From positions 2,170,001-2,234,000 of the forward strand of contig NZ_CP059888.1 in the NCBI RefSeq assembly GCF_016469335.1: DNA of 64,000 nucleotides. The letters run 5' to 3'. The notes under the pieces were generated by a model. That model was not told where the DNA came from and ran no database searches. It saw nothing but the letters and a program-made list of their open reading frames with translations. Position numbers and translations under genes: made by a program. The stretch is from Flocculibacter collagenilyticus (lineage in GTDB: Bacteria; Pseudomonadota; Gammaproteobacteria; Enterobacterales; Alteromonadaceae). This document shows positions 38,052 to 47,685 of this stretch, piece by piece (position 1 is the stretch's first letter; each line of letters opens with the position of its first letter).

Positions 38052-39200
38052 ATGTACCACTTAAGCTTTGACTCACTAACGCCACAACAGTTTTTATCTG
38101 AATACTGGCAAAAAAAGCCGCTACTGATTAAGTCTGGGTTTAAAGACTTTGACGATCCTATTTCTCCAGATGAACTTGCTGGCCTAGCCGCTGAAGAGTT
38201 TATAGAGTCGCGAATCGTAAAAAATGAAGCAAAGTGGGATGTTGAGCATGGGCCATTTGAAACTTTTGAGCAATATGGCAACACGCATTGGACCTTGTTA
38301 GTGCAAGCGGTAGATCAATGGCATGAACATGCTGCCCAATTATTGGAGCCATTCCGTTTTATTCCTAATTGGCGAATTGATGATTTAATGGTGAGCTTTT
38401 CCACACCTAAAGGCGGGGTTGGCCCGCACTTAGATCAATACGATGTTTTTATTGTTCAAGGTGAAGGTAAACGCCACTGGAAAGTGGGTGCACAAAACCA
38501 TGCAATGCAGCAACATACACCTCATCAAGACTTACTTCAGGTCGGGTCGTTTGAGCCTGTTATCGATGCCATTTTAGAGCCTGGTGACATTTTATATATT
38601 CCGCCAGGGTGTCCGCACGAAGGCTACGCAATTATCCCTAGCATGAATTACTCAATCGGCTTCAGAGCACCAAACCAAGAAGATATGCTTAGCAGCTTTG
38701 TTGACTTGATAATTGACCAAGAGAAAGGCCTCACGCGCTATCAAGATCCAGAGTTAACGGTGTCTGAATCACCAGGTAATATCGATAATGATGTATTCAA
38801 AAAAGTCCAAGCCTTAATGATGGAAAGCATGGAAGATCCAACTTTCTTTAAACAATGGTTTGCTAAGTTTATTACTGAGCCAAAATATGATTTTGACATT
38901 GAAAGACCTGAACCAGCATACGAAGCAGATGAAGTGCAACAACTACTAGCGCAGCAAGATATTGCCATAAAACGTACAGGCGGTGTTAGAATAAGTTATT
39001 ACCTAGATAACGATGAAGTTGTACTTGCGGTGCAATCATTCCTATTTAGATGTGATAAACATCAGCTGCCTTTAATTCAAGCGTTAACTGATAACGAGCT
39101 AGTGACAACGCAAATGATAAATAGTTCATTAAATGAATTGGAAAACGTTGAACTGTTAACTACACTTTTAAATGAAGGCTTATGGTTTTTTGTGGAGTAA
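38052..39200 (+). CDS. roxA: Ribosomal oxygenase RoxA (50S L16 arginine 3-hydroxylase, JmjC/cupin)
   Basis: From ATG 38052, preceded by CAGGTG, the protein has 382 residues; GTG 38043 would add three residues and overlap the ribosome site. FLSEYWQKKPLLIKSGF, ISPDELAGLAAEEFIESR and SFSTPKGGVGPHLDQYDVF match E. coli YcfD. The Fe(II) facial triad is HLD (in GPHLDQYD) and a later histidine in PPGCPHEGYAI. The enzyme uses 2-oxoglutarate to hydroxylate an arginine of L16. It follows purB after a terminator. Confidence 0.94.
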   Translation: MYHLSFDSLTPQQFLSEYWQKKPLLIKSGFKDFDDPISPDELAGLAAEEFIESRIVKNEAKWDVEHGPFETFEQYGNTHWTLLVQAVDQWHEHAAQLLEPFRFIPNWRIDDLMVSFSTPKGGVGPHLDQYDVFIVQGEGKRHWKVGAQNHAMQQHTPHQDLLQVGSFEPVIDAILEPGDILYIPPGCPHEGYAIIPSMNYSIGFRAPNQEDMLSSFVDLIIDQEKGLTRYQDPELTVSESPGNIDNDVFKKVQALMMESMEDPTFFKQWFAKFITEPKYDFDIERPEPAYEADEVQQLLAQQDIAIKRTGGVRISYYLDNDEVVLAVQSFLFRCDKHQLPLIQALTDNELVTTQMINSSLNELENVELLTTLLNEGLWFFVE

Positions 39201-39248
39201 CCAATATACAGGCAACCGTTTAAACACTATAGAACGCAGGTTAAGCAC

Positions 39249-39707
39249 ATGACTTTTAAAATACAGCATGTAAATTGGGAACAAGCTCATGATCAGTTGT
39301 GTGAAGTTAGAGAAAAAGTATTTGTTTGTGAGTATCGAATTCCTAAGACCATTGAATTTGATAACGACGATACCCTTTCAGAGCATGTGCTGTTAACTGA
39401 AGATAGTGGTAAACCAATTGCAACAGGTAGAATAAGCCCAAAAGGTGAAATTAGCCGGATCGCGGTGGTACTCTCTCATCGCGATTCTGATGCTGCTGAA
39501 GTTGTATTAAAGAAGCTGATGGATATTGCTAAAAAAATTGGTGTCAAACAGGTTTCTGTTAATTGTGAACTTGACGATGTAAAGAATTATATACAGCAAG
39601 GTTTTCGTACATCGGGTAGTGTTTATATGGAAGCTGGCATACCAAGGCAACGCTTGATATGCCCTATTAATAAGGTGTCAGTAAAGTATTGTAGGCAAAT
39701 TCATTAA
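39249..39707 (+). CDS. GNAT family N-acetyltransferase
   Basis: The 152-residue protein has the GNAT layout: N-terminal VREKVFVCEYRIPKTIEFDNDD, strand 4 and acetyl-CoA region HVLLTEDSGKPIATGRI then EISRIAVVLSHRDSDAAEVVLKKLM (the pyrophosphate loop is degenerate, lacking the usual Q/R-x-x-G-x-G/A). It resembles ElaA-like acetyltransferases. It starts 48 bases after roxA, so the two may share a transcript. The substrate is unknown. Its stop overlaps the stop of the convergent next gene by four bases. Confidence 0.8.
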   Translation: MTFKIQHVNWEQAHDQLCEVREKVFVCEYRIPKTIEFDNDDTLSEHVLLTEDSGKPIATGRISPKGEISRIAVVLSHRDSDAAEVVLKKLMDIAKKIGVKQVSVNCELDDVKNYIQQGFRTSGSVYMEAGIPRQRLICPINKVSVKYCRQIH

Positions 39708-40150
39708 GCGTTTGCTTGTTGTTGCCACAACTCTTTCTTTTCAACCATCTCATACATACTTTCAGCACGGCTAATTAAAATATTAGCGTATTTAAGCTGG
39801 GTTTCGTCTTTTGTACCCGTATTAAGAATTTGCTGTGCTTTCATTTGCCAGTTCAACGCAAAACACCTTAATGCTTCTCTTGCATCTGGTGCATTCTTCG
39901 CGTCCATGTGGTCTGTAGGCAAATCACCAGATAGTACCCAATGCTCTCTCTTCTTTTTATCTGCAATTTTCCAGATAGCTAAAAAAGGCACTAAATAGCG
40001 GCTTTCAGCCAACTTCACGCTTTCAGGGATTTCGCCTTTAGATGCAAGGTACTGATTTGCCTTTTGATAATGTGTGCGTAACCACTCTTGTCTTTTTTGC
40101 TCTACATCTTGCGCTTGAGATTGTGTTTGTTGATCCTTCAATTCTGTCAT
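39704..40150 (-). CDS. Uncharacterised cytosolic protein (possibly DUF4826 family)
   Basis: The 148-residue protein is helix-rich and charged, with REHWVLSGDLPTDHMDAKNAPDAREALRCFALNWQM at about 88-123 as the most conserved-looking part. My memory links this pattern to a DUF (possibly DUF4826) found in marine gammaproteobacteria, but the match is not certain. The start ATG 40150 has no strong ribosome site. It ends tail to tail with the GNAT gene with overlapping stop codons. Confidence 0.6.
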   Translation of the reverse strand: MTELKDQQTQSQAQDVEQKRQEWLRTHYQKANQYLASKGEIPESVKLAESRYLVPFLAIWKIADKKKREHWVLSGDLPTDHMDAKNAPDAREALRCFALNWQMKAQQILNTGTKDETQLKYANILISRAESMYEMVEKKELWQQQANA

Positions 40151-40404
40151 TTTTACTACTCTTAATAATGTACCTTTAAATCGATGACTAAATGTATTCT
40201 GTCGAGTTCAAAATCGCAAGTGCTATCTTACAATCGTGGTAAGACCAGTAACTTTTTCGTGAAAAAGATGGAGATACTTTAGTTGAAGTGCTAAAGTGCC
40301 CGCGCTAAAAATCAGGCGTGTTTTGACTATCTAGCGTTAGATTTAAACAATAATGAAATACGCTACATACTTGTCATCACCTCATTTTATTCGGAGAAAT
40401 ATTA

Positions 40405-41448
40405 GTGGCTGTTTTTAATAAAGTGGATTTCGACAATCACGAGCAAGTTGTTTACTGTTCTGATGAAGAAACTGGCCTTAAGGCGATCATAGCAATTCAT
40501 AATACTAACTTAGGTCCAGCAGTTGGTGGTTGTAGACTGTGGAACTATGCAAACGAAGATGATGCACTAGTTGATGTACTTCGCTTATCTAAAGGCATGA
40601 CGTATAAAAACGCTATCGCAGGCTTACCATTTGGCGGCGGTAAATCAGTCATTATTGGTGATGCTAAAACGATCAAGTCAGACGCGTTATTCCGCAAGTT
40701 CGGACAATTTTTACAATCTCTTAGCGGTAAGTACTACTCTGCAGAAGATGTAAACATCACCACTGGCGATATTATGATCGTCAACCAAGAGACCGACTAT
40801 GTGTTTGGTTTGGAAGGTCAAAGTGGTAACCCTGCTCCTTTCACCGCGCTAGGTACTTATCTTGGCCTTAAAGCAGCAGCTAAACACAAATTTGGCTCTG
40901 ATTCGCTTGAAGGCATTAAAGTGTCTGTACAAGGACTGGGTAGCGTTGGTTTATACCTGTGCGAGCATTTGCACAAAGAAGGTGCCAAATTAGTTGTTAC
41001 TGATATTAATCAAGCGGCAATTGATAAAGCAATAACAGAGTTTGGCGCAACTGCAGTTGGCTTAGATGAAATATACGCTCAAGATGTAGATATTTACGCA
41101 CCATGTGCATTAGGCGCAACTATCAATGACGAAACTATCCCTCAATTAAAAGCGAAAGTAGTAGCAGGCTGTGCAAACAACCAACTTGCTGAACCTCGTC
41201 ATGGTGAAGTACTACGTCAAAACGGTATCTTGTACGCACCAGATTACGTAATCAATGCGGGTGGCATTATCAATGTATCATTCGAACAAGATCCTGAAGG
41301 TTACTGTGCAGACAAATCTACTGCAAAAGTAAATGGCATTTACGACACGCTTTTAAAGATTTTTAAGCGTTCTGATAACGAGCAAATTTCTACACATGAA
41401 GTTGCCGATGAAATGGCTAAAGAAATTATCGCTGAAGGCCATAAGTAA
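40405..41448 (+). CDS. ldh: Leucine dehydrogenase (Glu/Leu/Phe/Val dehydrogenase family)
   Basis: The 347-residue protein begins at GTG 40405 after CGGAGAAATATTA. The substrate lysines lie in LRLSKGMTYKNAIAGLPFGGGK, and the Rossmann motif is VQGLGSVGLYLCEHL at about 175-189. ITTGDIMIVNQETDYVFG and PAPFTALGTYLGLKAA are typical of leucine/valine dehydrogenases. It oxidatively deaminates branched-chain amino acids with NAD+, feeding their breakdown or branched fatty-acid synthesis. Leucine, valine or phenylalanine specificity cannot be fixed by eye. A strong hairpin follows. Confidence 0.9.
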   Translation: MAVFNKVDFDNHEQVVYCSDEETGLKAIIAIHNTNLGPAVGGCRLWNYANEDDALVDVLRLSKGMTYKNAIAGLPFGGGKSVIIGDAKTIKSDALFRKFGQFLQSLSGKYYSAEDVNITTGDIMIVNQETDYVFGLEGQSGNPAPFTALGTYLGLKAAAKHKFGSDSLEGIKVSVQGLGSVGLYLCEHLHKEGAKLVVTDINQAAIDKAITEFGATAVGLDEIYAQDVDIYAPCALGATINDETIPQLKAKVVAGCANNQLAEPRHGEVLRQNGILYAPDYVINAGGIINVSFEQDPEGYCADKSTAKVNGIYDTLLKIFKRSDNEQISTHEVADEMAKEIIAEGHK

Positions 41449-41478
41449 CACCTGAAATAACTTTGGTGTAATACTTTA

Positions 41479-41510
41479 ATCTCATGCTAGTGCCTACTGG
41501 CATGAGATTC
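41479..41510 (+). terminator. Strong hairpin 30 bases after ldh
   Basis: AATCTCATGCTAGT and ACTGGCATGAGATT form a 14-base stem with one T-G pair around GCCT. No T-run follows, so it may protect the mRNA 3' end instead of terminating. Confidence 0.5.
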
Positions 41511-41824
41511 TGTTAAAAACATCTCTCCCATAACCTTACCATTCACATCAATAGTAACCCCTACTCCGTTGCTAGCCTTACTTTTCGCAAAGCTTCTCTT
41601 TATCTTCGTATAATTTATATCTCAGTATCATTTACTGGTGAGTCGATAAATACCAAGGTCGCTAGAATATTTTATGCGCATAAAAACGTATAAACCTGTG
41701 AATAAATTCTTAGTAATTTTGTATAAGCATAGTAACCTTATGATTTATAAGACTTATATTTTTTAATGAAAAATTACCAATATTCTAAATGTGGGCTAAA
41801 CTTTAACTAGTTTTCACCCTAAAT

Positions 41825-41916
41825 ATTAGGTGCTGAAAGAAAAGTTAGCGCACGGCTCAACAATGAGCCATTCCCCTAAGCCCAGAACAATGAGGATTCG
41901 TTCTGGGCGCTTTTTA
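41825..41916 (+). ncRNA. Candidate structured RNA ending in an intrinsic terminator
   Basis: Between convergent ldh and the PhoD-like gene, GGCTCA-ACAA-TGAGCC (41854-41869) is followed 10 bases later by GCCCAGAAC...GTTCTGGGC (41880-41908) and GCTTTTTATTT. An orphan terminator 430 bases past the ldh stop with a second hairpin before it suggests the 3' end of a small RNA, or a late ldh terminator. No good promoter was found upstream, so the 5' end is a guess. The rest of 41511-41824 shows nothing I can name. Confidence 0.4.
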
Positions 41917-41941
41917 TTTGCTAAAACACTGTTGTTTCAAC

Positions 41942-43828
41942 TTATTTTCCTAATATAAACCTGGTTTTTTCGCCTGTATTCTGCAACAACGTATAGTTAG
42001 CCAAAGTGCCATTTGGATGAAGGTGTATCATTCCAATATTCGCCGTACCAAAAAGCCTACTATGAGTTTTATCTGTACTTTTATGATGCTTAATTGCTAA
42101 CTTTCTTCGACGGGTAAATAAATTGAAAAAGCTCTTTCTTGCATATAAAAAGCGATTCAGCTTGTCCAGTACCTTTAATAAGCCAGCTGGGAATTCATTC
42201 TTAATGCCACTTGCCGTTAATTGCCAAATTTTTCCGTTATCTTTTTTTAATCGTTCATTGGCAGAAAAACAAAATGAATAATGTACGTCGCCAGACAATA
42301 CGATAATTTCATCGGGTGATTTTGTATTAAGCATCATGCTTAATATTTTTTTAGCGGTTCCCGGATGAGCCATCCAATTCTCTACGTCCACTAACAGCTC
42401 TTTACCTACCATCGCAAATACTTTTTGAATAACTTCAATAAGTTTAACGCCAAGTATGGGAGCAGGAGACACAATAATCACTGACTTAGCTTCGCTGGTA
42501 ATTTGCTCTTCTAACTCACATAAACTTTCCCAATCCATTAAGCCGGATGGGTTATTGAGTGCCCCTTCTGAACGCCAGCGATGGGTACGCGTATCAAGCA
42601 TTATAATTGTAGGATGAGTATTTAATTCAAAGTGCCACTTGTCATAATCAAGCAGCAAATCAGATGTTTCGGCTAACGTAAGCGTTTTTTTCTTTTCGAG
42701 TGCCTTAAAGTGCACTAACCAATCTTGGTTAAATTGATCAATTTGATTTCCCCAGTCTTGAAACAGTGCGTAGGCTGCTAATCCGTTTGCTATTGCTTGT
42801 CGAGTTAGCGCGTGCCCGTATACCCTACTTTCCCACTGCGCTGAGAGGTTCCAGTCATCGGTAATATCGTGATCGTCAAACATCATTACTGAGGGGACGT
42901 TTGCCATTACCCTTTGTGCACTGGCTAAGCCATTTTTAAACGACTCAATAATGGATAGCTCGTATTTATATCGTGATTGTGAGCTTTTGGGTAACGCTTT
43001 CGCCTTATCACACACATCATCCCATATTAATTCCCAGCATGCTGAAGACCATGTGAGTAAGTACAAAGCAATAAATTCTGACAACGTAATTAAATGATTT
43101 TGGCGATATAAGGAAGAAATGATAGGCTCAGACTTTTTAAAGAACGCCCATTTCTTAAAATCATAATGAGGTAATAGCGAGTGTCTACCGTACAGATATT
43201 GGTTATCAAGTAACATATCTAAACTTACTTCAGCAGATTCTGGTAACGCTTCCGAATAAAACTTAAGTTTTTTAATCAAGGCATGAATTGCTACAAGCAT
43301 GGGCCCTGCTACATCATCACCATATACTTGATCGCCTGACATTATTAAATAGTCAGGGAGTCGTTGTGCTTTTCCAATCCGTTCATTGCACTCGTTATCA
43401 ATGGCAGCAAATGTATCTTTACTAGGATGATGAGGTTTACGACAAGAGCCATGTAATAACAACTGTACATTTTTGCTTACCATTACCCGAGGTAATGCTT
43501 GGTTGTCATTATCAAAAGCAAGCTGCGAAAAATCAATTAACTCTAATTGCTCATTTTGTTGTAAATAAAGTTGGTAATGGAACTGCCTTGTTTTAGATTC
43601 AGGCGTATTGTGTAGCGGTTTAGGTACATGCATTTTTATGTTGCATATATGCAACTCTTCACCTAAAGAAATGCTATTAAATTCTTGATGATCACTAAAA
43701 GTATCGTCTTGCTCATCAATTAACTCAAGAACATAAGCTGCCTTTACACGACTTACAAACCAAACCGTAATAAATTCAATTGAGCAATGTCTTAAAAAAG
43801 GTCCACATATAATGGGAGAGTTAGCCAC
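41942..43828 (-). CDS. PhoD-like metallophosphatase/phosphodiesterase
   Basis: The 628-residue protein starts at GTG 43828. The N-terminal 110 residues form a separate beta-rich part; then come the metal motifs of PhoD-like enzymes: LLHGSCRKP, DYLIMSGDQVYGDDVAG, MMFDDHDITDDWN and VLSGDVHYSFCF. TRTHRWRSEGALNNPSGLMD completes the site. No signal peptide is visible, so unlike Bacillus PhoD it appears cytosolic. It is alone between convergent ldh and divergent-facing tatD region. The substrate (phosphodiester) is inferred from the family only. Confidence 0.85.
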   Translation of the reverse strand: MANSPIICGPFLRHCSIEFITVWFVSRVKAAYVLELIDEQDDTFSDHQEFNSISLGEELHICNIKMHVPKPLHNTPESKTRQFHYQLYLQQNEQLELIDFSQLAFDNDNQALPRVMVSKNVQLLLHGSCRKPHHPSKDTFAAIDNECNERIGKAQRLPDYLIMSGDQVYGDDVAGPMLVAIHALIKKLKFYSEALPESAEVSLDMLLDNQYLYGRHSLLPHYDFKKWAFFKKSEPIISSLYRQNHLITLSEFIALYLLTWSSACWELIWDDVCDKAKALPKSSQSRYKYELSIIESFKNGLASAQRVMANVPSVMMFDDHDITDDWNLSAQWESRVYGHALTRQAIANGLAAYALFQDWGNQIDQFNQDWLVHFKALEKKKTLTLAETSDLLLDYDKWHFELNTHPTIIMLDTRTHRWRSEGALNNPSGLMDWESLCELEEQITSEAKSVIIVSPAPILGVKLIEVIQKVFAMVGKELLVDVENWMAHPGTAKKILSMMLNTKSPDEIIVLSGDVHYSFCFSANERLKKDNGKIWQLTASGIKNEFPAGLLKVLDKLNRFLYARKSFFNLFTRRRKLAIKHHKSTDKTHSRLFGTANIGMIHLHPNGTLANYTLLQNTGEKTRFILGK

Positions 43829-43942
43829 TACAGTCTCTCATTCATAGAAAATCATGACGCTATTAGACTGAAATTATTGATAATAAGCAAAGATTGTTTG
43901 TAAAAATATCTGAATAGCAGGCTTAAATTTTAGAGGTGAGAG

Positions 43943-43980
43943 TTAAAAAATGAGTCAGAGCGTAAGCATGTTACGCTCTG
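43943..43980 (-). terminator. Intrinsic terminator at the end of the tatD operon
   Basis: On the minus strand CAGAGCGTAA pairs with TTACGCTCTG and is followed by ACTCATTTTTTAA. It lies ten bases past the tatD stop. Confidence 0.8.
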
Positions 43981-43989
43981 CCAATAGCA

Positions 43990-44766
43990 TTATCGCTGTG
44001 CTAGAGGAAACAGCGAAAAGAAGTTATCTGAAGTCTGTTTCGCCAACTCACGCGAGTCAATATTCAAATGATCAGCCAAAAACTCACATACATGTTTTAC
44101 ATATGCAGGCTGGTTTTGCTTACCTCTATGAGGAACGGGCGCTAAATACGGCGAGTCTGTTTCTATTAACAGCCTATCCAGCGGGATCTTTTTTACCACA
44201 TCTCTTAATTCAGCTGCATTTCTAAAGGTGGCAATACCTGAAATAGAGATATAAAAACCTAAGTCTAACGCAGCTTTTGCCATGTCCCAGCTTTCTGTAA
44301 AACAGTGTAATACACCCCCACATTTATCTGCTTGGTGCTCACGCATCATCGCAATGGTATCAGCTCTCGCATCACGGGTATGGATAATTAAAGGCTTATT
44401 CAACTTATTTGCGACGTCAATATGCTGCACAAATGCTTCTTGTTGGATTTTTTGTGTTTCCTTGGCATAAAAATAATCCAACCCTGTTTCGCCAACTGCA
44501 ACTACTTTGTCGTGTTGTGCAAGCGAGATGAGCTCTTCACTGTTGAATGCTTCTTTATGATCCAATGGGTGTACACCGCAAGAGGCAAATACATTTTTAT
44601 AAGGTAAGATTTTTTCCAGCATCGTAGGGAAAGCATCTAACGTTACTGATACACACAAAAAATGTGACACACCAGCTTGTTCGGCATTTTCAATAACGCC
44701 AGCAATATCAGTACCTAAATCATCATAATCAAGACGATCTAGGTGACAATGAGAATCTATAAACAC
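43990..44766 (-). CDS. TatD-family metal-dependent DNase (YcfH)
   Basis: The 258-residue protein is the YcfH branch of TatD: FIDSHCHLDRLDYDD, GVHPLDH, AVGETGLDYFYAKE, LIIHTRDARADT, GVLHCFTES and LLIETDSPYLAPVPHRGK, supplying all metal ligands. It is a metal-dependent deoxyribonuclease-type hydrolase. Its place after holB (with pilZ between) is conserved in gammaproteobacteria. It is the last gene of the long minus-strand run. Confidence 0.94.
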   Translation of the reverse strand: MFIDSHCHLDRLDYDDLGTDIAGVIENAEQAGVSHFLCVSVTLDAFPTMLEKILPYKNVFASCGVHPLDHKEAFNSEELISLAQHDKVVAVGETGLDYFYAKETQKIQQEAFVQHIDVANKLNKPLIIHTRDARADTIAMMREHQADKCGGVLHCFTESWDMAKAALDLGFYISISGIATFRNAAELRDVVKKIPLDRLLIETDSPYLAPVPHRGKQNQPAYVKHVCEFLADHLNIDSRELAKQTSDNFFSLFPLAQR

Positions 44767-44786
44767 AATATTTTTCCGAGGGTTAT

Positions 44787-45113
44787 TTACATAGTATAGG
44801 TAGGATCGTCTGAATTAAGCATGCCGCCAAGCAGCTTTTCAATTTTATCCCTCACATTATTTTTATCATCGATAAAACCAATTCCTACACCAGCTGGAGT
44901 CGAATTTTGCGCCCCGTTAGGCGTGATCCAAGCTACTTTGCCTGACACACGCTCTGACTCTAACGCGTCTGGCAGCATCACATCTAGTGCAATAGATTGA
45001 CCCATTGAGTAATTATTAAGTGTTTTGATAAAAATGCCGCCATTTTTTAAATATGGCATGTAGCATCGGTAAAGTTCTTTCAAATCTTGAAAATCAACTG
45101 GGATCTCTTCCAA
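44787..45113 (-). CDS. pilZ: PilZ domain protein (type IV pilus PilZ type)
   Basis: The 108-residue protein shows KNGGIFIKTLNN, LDVMLPDALESERVSGKVAWITP and GVGIGFIDD, the pattern of true PilZ from Pseudomonas and Xanthomonas. The RxxxR and D/N-x-S-x-x-G motifs that bind c-di-GMP are absent, as in those proteins, so it probably works by protein contact (PilF/FimX) in type IV pilus assembly. It is three bases from holB and before tatD, the same order as around P. aeruginosa pilZ. Confidence 0.85.
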   Translation of the reverse strand: MEEIPVDFQDLKELYRCYMPYLKNGGIFIKTLNNYSMGQSIALDVMLPDALESERVSGKVAWITPNGAQNSTPAGVGIGFIDDKNNVRDKIEKLLGGMLNSDDPTYTM

Positions 45114-45116
45114 CTT

Positions 45117-46067
45117 CTACTCCCGACATAACGTTCTTTCTATTTTATAAAGCAAGGACCGCAACTGCATATTATGATTCAAGCCAACTGCATGCTGCTC
45201 GTTTCTAACAAACTGTAAACATTGCTCTATAATACTGCTAAATGATTCAAAATAACACGATTCATTCGCTAACTCTTGTGTTTGATTATGCTGTTCAGTC
45301 AAACGTTGATAAAAGTATAACGATAATTGGTTCATTAGAATGGTAACGCCATCCGGCAACTGAGCGAGCAACGTTAGGAGCTTTTCATTGCTTTCTGATC
45401 CATTCAACCAATGTTTAATATGCTCAATGATCTGATAAATAAGTTCAATTCGTCCCTGCTCTGCCCAATCTATTACTTTATAAGGTGCATCGCCACTTAG
45501 CGCCAGCAATTCAGTTACATTGTAATTGGCTGTATTTACTTGGCTTTTTATCCACTCAATTGCATTTGCTTTGTCAGTAATATTAATTCGATGTTTGGTA
45601 CACCGACTCGTTATTGTTGCTGATAGCTGGCTAATATCTGAAGACGTTAAAATTAAATAAACTTTTGCAGACGGCTCTTCAAGGTTTTTGAGTAAGGCAT
45701 TTGCAGCTGACTCACTCATCTTTTCGGCATTAATTATGCGCACTACTTTGTTGTTTTTTAGTTGGGATGTTTTATTAATGAACTCTGTAATCGCGCGTAC
45801 TTCATCTACACCAATAGACTTTTCAGCACCATCAATAATCAGTAAATCTGGATGGTTACCTGCCGAAAATAATGTACACGACTGGCAATTGCCACAAGGT
45901 GTTAAATATAAATCTGCGCTGCATAACAATTGTGCTGATATCTGCTGGCTAAGCGGTGCTTTGCCAACACCTTTGGTGCCATAAAATAGCAACGCATGAT
46001 GAAGCCGCCCATTTTTTCTGTTTTCAAATACTTGTTCTGCGAAAGATAACAGCCATGGTGCTAGCAT
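45117..46067 (-). CDS. holB: DNA polymerase III delta-prime subunit
   Basis: The 316-residue clamp-loader subunit has the modified P-loop [10 protein letters not shown], the four-cysteine zinc module in [37 protein letters not shown] and the sensor region [11 protein letters not shown]. It overlaps tmk by seven bases, as in many gammaproteobacteria. Confidence 0.95.
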   Translation of the reverse strand: MLAPWLLSFAEQVFENRKNGRLHHALLFYGTKGVGKAPLSQQISAQLLCSADLYLTPCGNCQSCTLFSAGNHPDLLIIDGAEKSIGVDEVRAITEFINKTSQLKNNKVVRIINAEKMSESAANALLKNLEEPSAKVYLILTSSDISQLSATITSRCTKHRINITDKANAIEWIKSQVNTANYNVTELLALSGDAPYKVIDWAEQGRIELIYQIIEHIKHWLNGSESNEKLLTLLAQLPDGVTILMNQLSLYFYQRLTEQHNQTQELANESCYFESFSSIIEQCLQFVRNEQHAVGLNHNMQLRSLLYKIERTLCRE

Positions 46068-46690
46068 TTATGTTCAAACCACTGCTCGAGTTGGTTAAGA
46101 ATGTTTTGGTGTACTGTACTCATATCATGTTCAGCATTGATTGTAATAATTGAGTCGTCTTGCTTGGCAATTTCTAAGTAACGGGCACGAGTTCGTTCAA
46201 AAAATGACACGTCTTCTTGTTCAATTCTGTCTAACTCACCTCTTCCACGCGCACGGCTCAACCCGATACTTGGTTCTATATCCATATATAACGTTAGGTC
46301 TGGTCTAAAATCACCTAGAACCGCTGCACGCAAGGTTTGCAGTAATTGTGTAGATAATTGACGACCACCACCTTGATAGGCCTGCGAAGACAGATCATGC
46401 CTATCTCCAATTACCCAAGTGCCTTTTTCTAAATGTGGCTTAATCACATTATGAATTAGTTGTACTCTGCTTGCATACATCATCATCAACTCAGCTTCTG
46501 AGGTTAAAAACTCTTCAGAAGTTTGTATCACTAACTCTCTTAATTTTTCTGCAAGCGGCGTTCCGCCAGGCTCTCTCGTATTAATAAATGGCTTACCATT
46601 ACGAGTAAGGAAAGACTCAATAACTTTAATAGCGCTTGATTTACCAGCTCCTTCGAGCCCTTCCACTACAATAAACTTACCTGAATACAT
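46061..46690 (-). CDS. tmk: Thymidylate kinase
   Basis: The 209-residue kinase phosphorylates dTMP to dTDP. Signatures are [18 protein letters not shown] (P-loop), [36 protein letters not shown] and the LID region [13 protein letters not shown]. It shares one base with mltG and seven with holB, so all three are coupled. Confidence 0.96.
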   Translation of the reverse strand: MYSGKFIVVEGLEGAGKSSAIKVIESFLTRNGKPFINTREPGGTPLAEKLRELVIQTSEEFLTSEAELMMMYASRVQLIHNVIKPHLEKGTWVIGDRHDLSSQAYQGGGRQLSTQLLQTLRAAVLGDFRPDLTLYMDIEPSIGLSRARGRGELDRIEQEDVSFFERTRARYLEIAKQDDSIITINAEHDMSTVHQNILNQLEQWFEHKC

Positions 46691-47685
46691 TAATTTTCGT
46701 TTCTCAGTTGATATTTGCGAACAGCTTTGTTGTGTTCTGCTAATGTTTTAGAAAAAAAGTGCTTGCCGTTTCCCATGCTTACAAAATATATATAGTCTGC
46801 ACTAGAGGGGTTTAACGCAGCTTCAATAGAAGCTTCACTTGGCATTGCTATTGGAGTTGGAGGCAGCCCTTTTATACGGTATGTATTGTAAGGTGTTTTA
46901 CGCCTAAGATCAGCCTTTGTGATATTACCGTTGAAAGTTTCTCCAATACCGTAAATAACGGTAGGATCAGTTTGTAAGCGCATCTTCATTCTGAGTCGAT
47001 TAATAAATACAGCTGAAATATCGGGGCGTTCGTTCGCTACTGCTGTTTCTTTTTCAATGATGGAAGCAAGTATTAGCGCTTGGTATTTATCCGTTAAAGG
47101 TAAGTCCTCAGCACGACGCTGCCATAATTCTTCCAACTTAAGGTTAAGGCTATTGTGTGCCAACTCTAATATTGCACTTTCAGAAGTGCCTTTTGAGAAA
47201 CGATACGTTTCAGGAAGAAAAAGCCCTTCAGGATTGTCTCTCTCAATATTTAATTTATTAGCAATGCCTTGATAGCTCAGCCCCTGCAAGTCATGCTTAA
47301 GTTGAGGTACATCTTTTAAGGTTGCTAACCATTCCCTTAATGTCTTGCCTTCTACTAATGTGACAGCAAACATAAATTGCTTACCTGATGAAAGCTTTGT
47401 AAGTAATTGCAACACAGTGTCGCTTTGTTCGAGTTTATATACCCCAAACTTTATTTTTCGAAGATCTTTATGGATTTTGGTATACCACTTTAAAGGCCCA
47501 CATGCTGATATGTGCTGATGTTTAACTAAGTTTCGACAAACTTGATTAAAGCTTTCACCTTGCTTTATTTCAAATAAACCAGATTGACTCAGTGTTTGCT
47601 TTGGAAAATAAAGAAATGTATAACTTCCTACCATGAAGATGGAAATTATGACTAGAAACAATAAAAATTTAAGCTGTTTGATCAC
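46690..47685 (-). CDS. mltG: Endolytic transglycosylase MltG
   Basis: The 331-residue protein has a single N-terminal membrane anchor ([20 protein letters not shown]), a LysM-like region and the YceG catalytic domain: [16 protein letters not shown] with the catalytic glutamate, [36 protein letters not shown]. It cuts nascent glycan strands and sets their length. It overlaps pabC by 17 bases. Confidence 0.95.
   Translation of the reverse strand: MIKQLKFLLFLVIISIFMVGSYTFLYFPKQTLSQSGLFEIKQGESFNQVCRNLVKHQHISACGPLKWYTKIHKDLRKIKFGVYKLEQSDTVLQLLTKLSSGKQFMFAVTLVEGKTLREWLATLKDVPQLKHDLQGLSYQGIANKLNIERDNPEGLFLPETYRFSKGTSESAILELAHNSLNLKLEELWQRRAEDLPLTDKYQALILASIIEKETAVANERPDISAVFINRLRMKMRLQTDPTVIYGIGETFNGNITKADLRRKTPYNTYRIKGLPPTPIAMPSEASIEAALNPSSADYIYFVSMGNGKHFFSKTLAEHNKAVRKYQLRNEN

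Noticed and set aside
43950-44225. 91-residue plus-strand frame
   Set aside because: It overlaps the tatD terminator and coding sequence on the other strand.
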